Positions 36,374-44,458 of a stretch of 50,126 nt of DNA are shown in pieces. Made by a program: the position numbers and the translations under genes. Every line of letters begins with the position of its first letter. Position 1 is the first letter of the stretch. Under the pieces are notes generated by a model. It made no database searches. It was not told where the DNA came from and saw only the letters and a list, made by a program, of their open reading frames with translations. The stretch covers positions 1-50,126 of the forward strand of contig NZ_JAPDNT010000031.1 in assembly GCF_025989185.1 (NCBI RefSeq), read 5' to 3'. Source of the DNA: Limobrevibacterium gyesilva. GTDB taxonomy: Bacteria; Pseudomonadota; Alphaproteobacteria; Acetobacterales; Acetobacteraceae.

Positions 36374-37342
36374 TCATGGGACCAGCAACAGTTTGCCGGT
36401 TGTCTTGCGGCTCTCCATGTCCGCATGCGCCTTTGCCGTCTCCGCCAGCGGATATACGCCGCCGATCCGGACCTCGAGCCTTTCCTCGGCGATCCAGTCG
36501 AACACCTGCGCCGCGCGGGCGCGCAGCAGCTCCGGCGTATGGATGTGGTCGAAGAAGACCGCGTAGCCGAGCTTGATGCTCTTCGGCAGGCTCATGATGT
36601 CGAGCAGGCCGGGACCGCCCAGGACGGGGCCATACCAGCAGAAGGTTCCTGACCGGCGCAGCACGTCGAGCGACCCTTGGAAGGTCGCCGGCCCGGACCC
36701 GTCATAGACGACATGCACGCCCTCGCCGCCCGTCAGGCGGATCGCCTCCTCGGCGAACCGGCCCTCGGCGTCGACGATCACGTGGTCGGCGCCGGCCGCC
36801 TTCGCCATGGCGACCTTCTCTTCCGACGACACCCGCCCGATGACATGGCCGCCGCGCAGCTTGATGATCTGGGTCAGCAGAAGGCCCAAGCCGCCTGCCG
36901 CCGCGTGGACGAAGGCGACGTCGCCAGGCTGCACCGGATAGAAATCGGTAGCGAAGTGGCTGGCGGTCAGCCCCTGCATCATCACCGACGCCGCCGTGCG
37001 GTCGTCGACCGCGTCGGGAACCTTCACCAGGGACGTAGCCGGGATGGCGATCCGCTCCGCATAGCTTCCGGGCGCATAGACCCAGGCGACCCGATCACCA
37101 GGCGCGAAGCCCTCGACGCCGTCGCCCACCGCCAGGACCCTGCCTGAGCCTTCCACACCGAGGACCTTGGGATTGGGCGTCTCGGTCCAGGCCATGCCCT
37201 GCCGCACGCCGATGTCCATGAAGTTGACGCCCGCATAGGCGATCTCAACCAGCGCCTGGCCGGGCCCCGCCACGGGGGCCGGACGCTCGACATGCTCCAG
37301 CAGCTCCCAGCCGCCCACACCGTTCATCACCACGGCTTTCAT
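36374..37342 (-). CDS. Zinc-free quinone oxidoreductase-type dehydrogenase
   Basis: A 322-residue MDR-superfamily oxidoreductase. The N-terminal catalytic half has ALVEIAYAGVNFMDIGVRQG and LGVEGSGRVLAVGDGVEGF. The NADPH-binding Rossmann segment is VFVHAAAGGLGLLLTQIIK, then GADHVIVD and VVYDGSGPATFQGSLDVL. Zinc-ligand Cys residues are absent, as in Qor-type NADPH:quinone reductases. It is probably cytosolic and acts on quinones or enones. The ATG at 37342 has GGAGC about 6 bases upstream. It is preceded by a tetR gene with a 54-base gap on the same strand, so the two form an operon that likely responds to electrophiles. Confidence 0.92.
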   Translation of the reverse strand: MKAVVMNGVGGWELLEHVERPAPVAGPGQALVEIAYAGVNFMDIGVRQGMAWTETPNPKVLGVEGSGRVLAVGDGVEGFAPGDRVAWVYAPGSYAERIAIPATSLVKVPDAVDDRTAASVMMQGLTASHFATDFYPVQPGDVAFVHAAAGGLGLLLTQIIKLRGGHVIGRVSSEEKVAMAKAAGADHVIVDAEGRFAEEAIRLTGGEGVHVVYDGSGPATFQGSLDVLRRSGTFCWYGPVLGGPGLLDIMSLPKSIKLGYAVFFDHIHTPELLRARAAQVFDWIAEERLEVRIGGVYPLAETAKAHADMESRKTTGKLLLVP

Positions 37343-37396
37343 CGACTTGCTCCGTTGCCAAACGACCGTTCCGCAGCTGGTCAAAAAAAGGGGTGC

Positions 37397-37963
37397 CTAC
37401 CGCAGCGCCCTGAGCGTCATCTCGGCGAGCCGGGTCAGGGCGGCGCGATCCGCGCCGCCGCGGCCGGCGACCCGGATGCCGGAGATGTTCGCGATCAGAA
37501 AGTCGGCGGTCGCCTCGGGGTCGAGATCGGACGCCACATCGCCATCCCTCAGCCCGTCCCGGACGCGGGCGGCGATCGCCTCGCGCAGGGTCCTGGCCAG
37601 GGGCGCCTTGACCTCGGCGAGGTCGGGGCGGGAGACGCCGAACTCCCAGGTCGAGCCGACGCCGAGGCAGGGCTGATCCGCCGTCTCCACGACCCGGTTC
37701 AGCATCGCCGCGATCCCTTCGATGGCTCGCAAGCCGCTGCGGAGCGCCTCGAAGTGCGCCGCACACTCGCCCATCCCGTAGCGGCGCACCGCCGAGCAGT
37801 AGAGCCGCCACTTGTCTCCGAATGTGTCGTACAGGCTCTGTCGGCTGATCCCCATGGCGTCGACGAGCATCTGGGCCGAGGCGCCCTCGAACCCGTGCTC
37901 GCGGAAGACCGCGATGGCGCCGTCGAGGGCCGCGTCTGTATCAAATTCCCGGGGCCTTGCCAT
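37397..37963 (-). CDS. TetR-family regulator of the oxidoreductase operon
   Basis: A 188-residue regulator. The HTH is GASAQMLVDAMGISRQSLYD followed by TFGDKWRLY, as in the AcuR/YxaF-like group of TetR proteins that control oxidoreductase genes. The start ATG at 37963 gives MARPREFDTD, the typical N-terminus of this group; upstream in-frame ATGs are less likely. It should repress itself and the downstream oxidoreductase gene until a reactive small molecule binds. A palindromic operator candidate lies at 37978-37996, 14 bases before the start. Confidence 0.9.
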   Translation of the reverse strand: MARPREFDTDAALDGAIAVFREHGFEGASAQMLVDAMGISRQSLYDTFGDKWRLYCSAVRRYGMGECAAHFEALRSGLRAIEGIAAMLNRVVETADQPCLGVGSTWEFGVSRPDLAEVKAPLARTLREAIAARVRDGLRDGDVASDLDPEATADFLIANISGIRVAGRGGADRAALTRLAEMTLRALR

Positions 37964-37977
37964 GAGCCCCATCTGGT

Positions 37978-37996
37978 CGTTCAGGAACGATCGTTC
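37978..37996. promoter_or_regulatory. TetR operator candidate
   Basis: CGTTCAGGAACGATCGTTC contains the perfect palindrome GAACGATCGTTC (37985-37996) and an overlapping CGTTC-AG-GAACG dyad, so three half-sites are arrayed before the tetR start. Confidence 0.55.
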
Positions 37997-38176
37997 AAGA
38001 AACCCCATGTTAAAATGTGGGCGATGGGCGCAAACCGGTCATCGTCGGCCCGCTGTCGCAATGACCGCTCACTGCCTCGAACCGAAGCCTGGAGCGTCTG
38101 CTCACCGGATACGGCGGAGGCCAGGCCGCTTGCCCACCCGGGTTTTTGCACAGCCTGCCCCGGAACGCCCCAACGA

Positions 38177-39106
38177 TCACGCCCCCTCTGCATGCACCGC
38201 GAGTATGGCGCACACCGCCTCATTGGCCGGCGTCGGCACCCCTGCCTCCTGCCCCATGCGCACCACGTCGCCCGCCAGGAACGGCAGCTCCAGCCGCCGC
38301 CCGCGCTTGAGGTCTTCGTGCATCGAGCTGTTCATCTCCGCCGGCAGCCCGTCCACGAACGCCAGCCGCCCCTGGGCGTAGTCGGCCGGCAATGGCACGC
38401 CGCGGGCGCGGCCCACCGCCACCACCTCCTGCATCAGCTGCAGCAGGAAGGCGCGGCTGGCGGGGTTCTCGCGCACCGGGCCCAGCGTGCTGCGCATCGT
38501 CGTGGTGGCGCCGGACAGGCCCACCAGGAACACCAGCTTCTCCCATTGCCGCAGCTCGATCGCCTCGGTCAGCTCGGCGTCGATGCCGCCGGCCGTGCAG
38601 GCGGCCAGGAAGGCCTGCGTGCGGTCCGACCGGCTGGCGTCGAACTCGCCGAACACCAGGCGCTGCATGGTGCCGACATGCGCGATCACCCCCGGCCGCG
38701 CGATCGCAGCCCCGATATAGCCGACGCCGCCGAACACCCGCCCGGGGCCGAACGCCGCGCGCAGGATCGCATCCTTGCGCACGCCGTTCTGGAAGCTCAC
38801 CACCGCCGTGCCCGGCCCCACCACCGGGGCGGCCAGCCGGCAGGCGGCCTCGGTGTCGTGCAGCTTCACCGCGATCATCACCAGGTCGGCCGGCGGCAGG
38901 CCCGCGGGATCCTCGGTGGCGGGCACGTCCGGCAGATGCAGGTCGCCCAGGCCGCTTTCGATGCGCAGCCCCTCGGCCTGCAGCGCCCGCAGATGCGCGC
39001 CGCGGGCGACGAAGGTCACGTCCGCCCCGCCCTGGGCCAGCCGCCCGCCGAAATACCCGCCCAGCCCGCCGGCCCCGACCACGATGATCCGCATGGGTTC
39101 CGTCAT
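38177..39106 (-). CDS. panE: 2-dehydropantoate 2-reductase
   Basis: A 309-residue ApbA/PanE-family reductase, NADPH-dependent, giving pantoate from ketopantoate for pantothenate/CoA synthesis. The N-terminal Rossmann motif is IIVVGAGGLGGYFGGRLA. The family signature includes MIAVKLHDTEAA, VSFQNGV, and a catalytic-domain segment ELRQWEKLVFLVGLSGATTTMRS (core WEKLVFLVGLSGA, with the conserved Lys). The ATG at 39106 has GGACGGAAA upstream; ATG 39094 is an alternative. Paralogs of this family also act on other 2-keto acids, so the exact role is likely but not certain. It is divergent from the GGDEF-EAL gene. Confidence 0.88.
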   Translation of the reverse strand: MTEPMRIIVVGAGGLGGYFGGRLAQGGADVTFVARGAHLRALQAEGLRIESGLGDLHLPDVPATEDPAGLPPADLVMIAVKLHDTEAACRLAAPVVGPGTAVVSFQNGVRKDAILRAAFGPGRVFGGVGYIGAAIARPGVIAHVGTMQRLVFGEFDASRSDRTQAFLAACTAGGIDAELTEAIELRQWEKLVFLVGLSGATTTMRSTLGPVRENPASRAFLLQLMQEVVAVGRARGVPLPADYAQGRLAFVDGLPAEMNSSMHEDLKRGRRLELPFLAGDVVRMGQEAGVPTPANEAVCAILAVHAEGA

Positions 39107-39254
39107 TTTTCCGTCCTGTTCTGTGGCAGCGTCAAAACGATACGCCGGATGCGGCTATTCGGCCCGTTTCTCAACGGTTCGGCAATACTCCGGCGTCACG
39201 CTCCCGCCGCGGGACAGCCCTCGGATCCCGGACACACGAAGCGACGGGGCGGAG

Positions 39255-41234
39255 ATGCCTGTGGACATGCGCGACCTCTGGCGCCGCCGGCTCGGACTGT
39301 CCGGCCGGCTGTACGCGGCAATGTCGGCGCTGCTGCTGACGCTGGCGCTGCTCGCCGGCGGCGGCCTGCAGGTCGCCGCCGGCACCGCCGCGCCGGCGAT
39401 GGCCTTGTGGGTGGCCGGCGCCGCCCTCTGCCTGCTCAGCCTGGCCTTCCTGCGCGGCGCGCCGGCGCGGCTGAGCCACCTCTCTTGCGCCGTCGCCAGC
39501 CTGCGCGCCGGCACCGCGGCGCTGGAACGGCGCGGCGACGCGCTGCAGGCGGCCAACCGGCGCTTCGAGGCGGCGCTGAACAACATGGCCCAGGGCCTGC
39601 TGATGCTCGACGCGCAGCAGCGCCTGCTGGTGTGCAACCGCCGCCTGCTGGAGCTCTACCACCTGCGGCCCGAGGCGATGCGCCCGGGCGCCACCCTGCA
39701 CGACATGCTCCGCCACAGCATCGAGATGGGCAACCATCCCGGCCGCAGCCCGGACGCGCTGATGGCGGACCTGCACGCGCATGTCCGGCCCGGCCATCGC
39801 GGCATGTGGGAGCACACAATGCCGGACGGGCGCGTGCTGGCCGCGCGGTGGCAGCCGATGCCCGGCGGCGGCTGGATCGGCACGTTCGAGGACATCACCG
39901 AGCGGCAGATGTCGGTGGCGCGCATCGCCCACATGGCCGGCCATGACGGCCTGACCGGGCTGCCCAACCGCACCGCCTTCCACGAGGCGATCGGCCGTGC
40001 CCTGGGCCGTGCCCGCCGCGGCGAGGACTTCGCCGTGCTGTGCATCGGCCTGGATCGCTTCAAGCAGGTGAACGACACGCTCGGCCACCCGGTCGGCGAC
40101 GCGCTGCTGCGCGACGCGGCGCTGCGCCTGCGCCGCTCGGTGCGCGAAATCGACACCGTCGCCCGCTTCGGCGGCGACGAGTTCGCGATCGTGCAGGCCG
40201 GCCTGGACCAGCCCGGCGGCGCCGAGGCGCTGGCCCGCCGCGTGGGCGAGACATTGAGCCAGCCTTTCACCATCGACGGGCAGGTGATCGTCGTCAGCGC
40301 CTCGGTCGGCATCGCGCTGGCCACCCGGGACAGCCACGACGTGCACCTGCTGTTGCGCAACGCCGACCTGGCGCTGTGGCGCGCCAAGCAGGACGGGCGC
40401 GGCACGTTCCGCTTCTTCGAGCCCGAGATGGACACCCGCGCCCAGGCCCACCGCGCGCTGGAAATGGACGTGCGCCAGGCCCTGGCGCGCAACGAGTTCG
40501 AGCTCTACTACCAGCCGCTCGTCAGCATCGACAGCCGCCGCGTGAACGGCTTCGAGGCTCTGCTGCGCTGGCGCCATCCCAGCCGCGGCCTGGTGCCGCC
40601 GGACGCGTTCATTCCGCTGGCCGAGGAGATCGGCCTGATCGGGCCGATCGGCGCCTGGGTGCTGCGCACCGCGTGCATGGAGGCCGCCGGCTGGGCCGCT
40701 CCCGGCGGCGGTGCCCCGCCACGCGTGGCCGTGAACCTCTCGCCCCTGCAGTTCGCCGGCCACGGCCTGGTGGAGACCGTGCAAGCCGCGCTGGCCGCCA
40801 GCGGGCTGCCGGGCGAGCGGCTGGAGCTGGAGATCACCGAAAGCGTGCTGCTGCAGGACAACGCAACGACCCTGGAAACCCTGCACCGGCTGCGCCGCCT
40901 GGGCGCGCGCATCTGCATGGACGATTTCGGCACCGGCTATTCCTCGTTGAGCTATCTGCGCAGCTTCCCGTTCGACAAGATCAAGATCGACAAGTCCTTC
41001 ATCCAGTGCCTTGCGGACAGTGAGGAAAACGCCGCCATCGTGCGCGCCATCGCCGGCCTGGGCGTCTCGCTCGGCATCGCCACCACCGCCGAGGGCGTGG
41101 AAACGCTGGCGCAACTGGAGCACGTCATCGCCAAGGGCTGCACGGAGGTGCAGGGGCATTTCTTCAGCCCGCCACGCCCCGCCCGCGACGTGCCGGTGCT
41201 GCTGGCCGCCGCCCTGCAGCGCGAGGCCGCGTAG
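39255..41234 (+). CDS. GGDEF-EAL cyclic-di-GMP protein with PAS domain
   Basis: A 659-residue membrane-bound signalling protein. Two TM helices (residues ~20-40 and 48-67) come first. A PAS_7-type domain (ALNNMAQGLLMLDAQQRLLV, residues ~105-215) follows. The diguanylate cyclase domain has an intact RFGGDEF (306-310) and the inhibitory I-site RxxD (R297-D300). The phosphodiesterase domain has NGFEALLRW (EAL at 434-436) and DDFGTGYSSLSYLRSF. Both catalytic signatures are complete, so either activity is possible. The start is uncertain: ATG 39255 abuts GGAG, GTG 39261 is better spaced from it, and ATG 39267 is also possible. Confidence 0.93.
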   Translation: MPVDMRDLWRRRLGLSGRLYAAMSALLLTLALLAGGGLQVAAGTAAPAMALWVAGAALCLLSLAFLRGAPARLSHLSCAVASLRAGTAALERRGDALQAANRRFEAALNNMAQGLLMLDAQQRLLVCNRRLLELYHLRPEAMRPGATLHDMLRHSIEMGNHPGRSPDALMADLHAHVRPGHRGMWEHTMPDGRVLAARWQPMPGGGWIGTFEDITERQMSVARIAHMAGHDGLTGLPNRTAFHEAIGRALGRARRGEDFAVLCIGLDRFKQVNDTLGHPVGDALLRDAALRLRRSVREIDTVARFGGDEFAIVQAGLDQPGGAEALARRVGETLSQPFTIDGQVIVVSASVGIALATRDSHDVHLLLRNADLALWRAKQDGRGTFRFFEPEMDTRAQAHRALEMDVRQALARNEFELYYQPLVSIDSRRVNGFEALLRWRHPSRGLVPPDAFIPLAEEIGLIGPIGAWVLRTACMEAAGWAAPGGGAPPRVAVNLSPLQFAGHGLVETVQAALAASGLPGERLELEITESVLLQDNATTLETLHRLRRLGARICMDDFGTGYSSLSYLRSFPFDKIKIDKSFIQCLADSEENAAIVRAIAGLGVSLGIATTAEGVETLAQLEHVIAKGCTEVQGHFFSPPRPARDVPVLLAAALQREAA

Positions 41235-41249
41235 CGCCGGGCTTCGGCT

Positions 41250-42191
41250 TTATCGCCGCGCCGCGCGCAGCCGGTCGATCTGCGCGGTCAGGAACATGGC
41301 CAGGTCCGTTGCCGCCGCGGCGTCGTCCGCGCGCAGCCCGGCCAGCAGCGCCGCCGCCGACGGGGCCTGGTCGAGCAACGCCGGAGAGCCCGGCAGTTCG
41401 GCGCCGTCCTGGGCGCGGCGGACGGATATGAGGTGCCTGCGGTCGCCCGCGAGCGGCGCCGGCAAGGCGAAGATATAGCCGCGGGCGGGGCTGCCCGTCA
41501 CCGCCTCCAGGTCCGCGCGCGGATGGTCGGCGAGCACCGCGCCCACCACGTCGCCGTTCACTGCCACCTCCAGCAGCACGGGGCGGCCGGGATTGCCGCG
41601 GTCATGCGCCCAGCCGGACAGCCTGTCCGCGGCGACGCGGCCGAGGATGCCGGCCAGCTCGCCGGGAACGACGCCGGCGCGGGCGTCGATGCGGCGGCGG
41701 ATGCGCACCAGCGGCGCCGCGATGGCGGCGCCGCCGCCGGGCACGGCGCCTGGGTATTCCACCGGCTGGCCCTCGGCCAGAAGCCCGTCGGGCTGCTTCA
41801 ATTCCACCTGGATATCGGCCGCCTCACCCGCCGCCTCGGTGATGCTGGCGCCGTTCACCAGCAGCAGCGCGGGAACCGCAACGACGCTGTCGCCATCGGG
41901 CAGCAGCACCGCCTGTCCGGGCGCCAGGACCAGGTCGCGCCGCGGCAGCCCGTCGGCCAGCGCGCCGGCGGCGACGCGCACCGGTGGCTGCCCCGGGCCG
42001 CGCCGGCCGATGCCCACGACGCGGCGGACCTTTCCGGCGGGCGTCAGCACGGCGTCGCCCACGGTCAACGCCTCCACTGGCACCTGGCCCAGCGGGGTGG
42101 CGATGCGGGTGCCGGCGCGCAGGCCGCCGGATGCGGCCGCCGCTTCCTGTGCCGGCGCCGCCCGTGCCGGCCCGATCGCCTTGTTCGTCAT
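41250..42191 (-). CDS. Hint-domain protein 2 (degenerate, no catalytic Cys)
   Basis: A 313-residue paralog of the protein at 27729. The Hint domain (~20-145) shows GLRAGTRIATPLGQVPVEAL, TVGDAVLTPAGKVRRVVGIG, PRRDLVLAPGQAVLL and ALLLVNGASITEA. As in its paralog, the residue before the GTRI motif that should be the nucleophilic Cys is absent (GGLRAGTRI). The C-terminal domain (SGWAHDRGNPGRPVLLEVAV, VTGSPARGYIFALP, QDGAELPGSPALL) matches the paralog and ends IDRLRAARR. ATG 42191 has GGGCGG upstream. No signal peptide is seen. Hint proteins in Acetobacteraceae are frequent and of unknown function; surface or secreted associations are speculative. Confidence 0.78.
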   Translation of the reverse strand: MTNKAIGPARAAPAQEAAAASGGLRAGTRIATPLGQVPVEALTVGDAVLTPAGKVRRVVGIGRRGPGQPPVRVAAGALADGLPRRDLVLAPGQAVLLPDGDSVVAVPALLLVNGASITEAAGEAADIQVELKQPDGLLAEGQPVEYPGAVPGGGAAIAAPLVRIRRRIDARAGVVPGELAGILGRVAADRLSGWAHDRGNPGRPVLLEVAVNGDVVGAVLADHPRADLEAVTGSPARGYIFALPAPLAGDRRHLISVRRAQDGAELPGSPALLDQAPSAAALLAGLRADDAAAATDLAMFLTAQIDRLRAARR

Positions 42192-42444
42192 CCGCCCGTC
42201 CGCGCCCGGTTGTGCGCGTCATTCTAGGGCGGCGCGGTGCCGGCGGCCAATGTCACCGAACCGTCGCCGCCCGGTCACGCGGCGATCATCGGCCGGCGTC
42301 TATCAGCACGCCCCCCAGCCCGGCCGCGCCGCCGACGCGCCCGGTGGACCGGACCGCGCTGAAGCTGCCAGACTGCGCCGCAACGATCTGCGTGACTCCG
42401 GCGGGGCGGACAGCCGCTCCGCCGTTTTCGATGGAAGAAGCCCG

Positions 42445-43275
42445 ATGATCCTCGCCCAGCTCACCGACCTGCACTGCGTCGCCCACGGCCGCCCCGCCAT
42501 GGGCCGTTGCGAGACCAACATGCTGACCGAGCGTGCCCTGCGTGCCGTGCGCGCCTTCCGCCCGCGGCCCGACGCCATCGTCATCACCGGCGACCTGACC
42601 GACAACGGCCTGCAAGCCGAATACGAGGAAGTGGCGGCGATCCTGGCGCGCACCGCCGAAGCCCCGGTCTACGTCATTCCCGGCAACCACGACCGGCGCG
42701 AGGGCGTGAAGGCGCATCTGGCGCACCTGCCCGGCGTGTCCGACCACCCGACCTTCGTGCAGTACACGGTGGAAAATCTGCCGGTGCGCCTGGTAATGCT
42801 GGACACGGTGGTGCCCGGCGTCGGCCACGGCGAGCTGTGCGCGGACCGGCTGGCCTGGCTCGACACGACGCTGGCGGAACAGCCGGACCGGCCGACGCTG
42901 ATCGGCATGCACCACCCGCCCTTCACCTGCGGCATCCGCCACATGGACCGCATCAACCTGCGCGACAGCGCCGCGTTCACGGCGGTGATCGCGAAGCACA
43001 GGCAGGTGCAACGCATCATCAGCGGCCACCACCACCGCCCGATCAACGTGCCGGTGGCCCACGCCATCGCCTCGATCGCGCCGTCGGTGGCGCATCAGGT
43101 GGAGCTGGACCTGTTCAGCAGCGCACCCGGACAGTGGAACCTGGAGCCGGCGGCGTTCCAGGTGCATGTGTGGATGGAAGAGGTCGGGGCGATCGTTTCG
43201 CACACCGCTTATGTGGAGAATTTCGCCGGGCCGTTTCCGTTCCTGGCGGATCCGGAGTATCCGGGGAAGGCGTAG
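42445..43275 (+). CDS. Calcineurin-like phosphodiesterase (CpdA-like)
   Basis: A 276-residue cytosolic metallophosphoesterase. The dinuclear-metal motifs are complete: LTDLH (D8, H10), GDLTDNG (D50), PGNHD (N81, H82), MHHPP and GHHHRP. This arrangement matches the class III cyclic-nucleotide phosphodiesterases (CpdA/Rv0805-like) and glycerophosphodiesterases. cAMP hydrolysis is a reasonable guess, since a class III cyclase is encoded ~12 kb away, but this cannot be proven from sequence. The ATG at 42445 follows GGAAGAAG. It is divergent from the Hint-2 gene. The 52-bp repeat copy B begins 3 bases after its stop and probably terminates it. Confidence 0.9.
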   Translation: MILAQLTDLHCVAHGRPAMGRCETNMLTERALRAVRAFRPRPDAIVITGDLTDNGLQAEYEEVAAILARTAEAPVYVIPGNHDRREGVKAHLAHLPGVSDHPTFVQYTVENLPVRLVMLDTVVPGVGHGELCADRLAWLDTTLAEQPDRPTLIGMHHPPFTCGIRHMDRINLRDSAAFTAVIAKHRQVQRIISGHHHRPINVPVAHAIASIAPSVAHQVELDLFSSAPGQWNLEPAAFQVHVWMEEVGAIVSHTAYVENFAGPFPFLADPEYPGKA

Positions 43276-43278
43276 GCA

Positions 43279-43330
43279 AGGCCAGGGGCTTTGCCCCTGG
43301 ACCCCAGCAAAGGCGGAGCCTTTGCAATCC
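43279..43330. repeat. Dispersed 52-bp double-hairpin element, copy B
   Basis: Identical to 25707-25758, with further similarity to about 43375. The two hairpins are at 43282-43300 and 43307-43325. It starts 3 bases after the phosphodiesterase stop, a terminator-like position on the plus strand. It lies just beyond the end of the converging DUF1330 frame. Confidence 0.95.
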
Positions 43331-43358
43331 CGGACTCTCTTGGATGGATCAGCGGCCT

Positions 43359-43805
43359 TCAGGTTATATCGACCTTTGCCGGCGGACCTATCCGATGACG
43401 GGTTTGGGTGGAAAGCGGCCGTCCGGCCAGTCGCAAACACGTCAGACGGCGTTGCATAATTAAAGAATTTCGCACACCCTTCTCGCTGTGAAACTTGCGA
43501 TTCTCAGCTGTGACCGTCCCGCCATCCAGAACAATTACCTCAACTTCGGCAGCGCCAGCCCTATACTGTTTTGCCGCTTGGTAGGCGGCGCTTTCATACC
43601 AGCGATTGGCAGCTTCCATGTCCGGAAACTCTATCAGCACGGCGGCTTCGAGAGGACCTTTCCCCTCCAGCAGCCTGAACGGCGTATAAGCGGCGAGATG
43701 TGTTGCGCCCGAGCCTGCAAATGAGGGTGCAGCATGGGACCAGTATTCCTCTAGTCCCCGTCTGTCAGTCACGGATTTCACCGTGGCGATCACATAAGCC
43801 GGCAT
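43359..43805 (-). CDS. DUF1330 protein with aberrant C-terminal tail
   Basis: A 148-residue protein whose first ~96 residues are a complete DUF1330 domain: MPAYVIATVKSVTDRRGLEE, AAVLIEFPDMEAANRWYES, AYQAAKQYRAGAAEVEVIVLDG. DUF1330 proteins are small dimeric alpha/beta-barrel proteins of unknown function and usually end at this point. Here the frame runs another ~50 residues (RLAGRPLSTQTRHRIGPPAK) into the degraded flank of the 52-bp repeat, so the natural stop appears to have been lost. ATG 43805 has GGAG 7 bases upstream and is preferred over ATG 43817. It follows the SnoaL-like gene on the same strand (89-base gap) and is probably co-transcribed. Confidence 0.8.
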   Translation of the reverse strand: MPAYVIATVKSVTDRRGLEEYWSHAAPSFAGSGATHLAAYTPFRLLEGKGPLEAAVLIEFPDMEAANRWYESAAYQAAKQYRAGAAEVEVIVLDGGTVTAENRKFHSEKGVRNSLIMQRRLTCLRLAGRPLSTQTRHRIGPPAKVDIT

Positions 43806-43894
43806 CGTTCGCTCCATTGGTGAGTCCAGTCAGGAACAGGACGTGGCGAGAAATGCGGCAACGCGCCGAAACGCACCACACTGTCGCCAGCAAC

Positions 43895-44323
43895 TTAAGC
43901 GGTTATGATCTTTCCATCCCATTCTCCCCCGGCGGGGAAGGAGGCATGTTCATGAATGAGCCACCACTCACCGCCACGCCGTTCAAAACAGTCGGTTTGG
44001 CGCACCAATGCTTGTTTTGTATCTCCACTCTTGAGCACGATGTTGACTCTCTGAATCGTGCAAACAATTCCCATGTCGCCGTTTATCACCACATCCTCTT
44101 CGAGAATGTCGATTTTGCATGACTTAAAGCCGCTAAATACACGGTCAAACATCTTCAGCGCCGGCTGAATGCCTCTTGAGGCAAAAGCAGGGATGTCGAA
44201 CCATAGGGCGTCTTCTGACCAGTGTTTCGTGCTTTGCGCACCTGTCATGGACTGAGCCATTTCCTTGACGATGGAGGTAAGAACTTCCTTATCGCGCTGC
44301 TGGCTGCCGGTGATCCTTGTCAT
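43895..44323 (-). CDS. SnoaL-like / NTF2-fold protein
   Basis: A 142-residue protein of the SnoaL/ketosteroid-isomerase-like (NTF2) fold: KHWSEDALWFDIPAFASRGI, FDRVFSGFKSC, VINGDMGIVCTIQRVNIVLK, RQTDCFERRGGEWWLIHEHAS. The closing WLIHEHASFP is characteristic of this class. Such proteins are enzymes or ligand binders with varied roles; none can be assigned. ATG 44323 has AAAGGGAAG upstream and begins the natural domain; the longer frame upstream overlaps the divergent promoter. Base composition is much lower in G+C than the surrounding chromosome (28 of 60 in 43981-44040). It is divergent from a LysR gene, its likely regulator. Confidence 0.85.
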   Translation of the reverse strand: MTRITGSQQRDKEVLTSIVKEMAQSMTGAQSTKHWSEDALWFDIPAFASRGIQPALKMFDRVFSGFKSCKIDILEEDVVINGDMGIVCTIQRVNIVLKSGDTKQALVRQTDCFERRGGEWWLIHEHASFPAGGEWDGKIITA

Positions 44324-44415
44324 GGCGACTTCCCTTTCGATTTGCGGAGGCTCTGTTTCAATCTCCGGTGACGAATACCTATCCCATCCCAGGAAGAGGG
44401 AGTAGAAGGGCATGT

Positions 44416-44443
44416 GGAATAGGATCAATTCCGTTATTGGAAT
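44416..44443. promoter_or_regulatory. LysR-type operator candidate in divergent promoter
   Basis: Three half-sites, GGAAT (44416-44420), ATTCC (44428-44432) and GGAAT (44439-44443), are spaced 11-12 bases apart in the 135-base gap between the SnoaL-like gene and lysR. The right pair forms ATTCC-N6-GGAAT. LysR regulators commonly bind such divergent dyads 15-60 bases before their own start. Confidence 0.5.
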
Positions 44444-44458
44444 ACATTGGGGACGTAG

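Noticed and set aside
43380-43460. End of an insertion sequence next to the low-GC block
   Set aside because: The sequence is suggestive, but no matching inverted end, target duplication or transposase was found.
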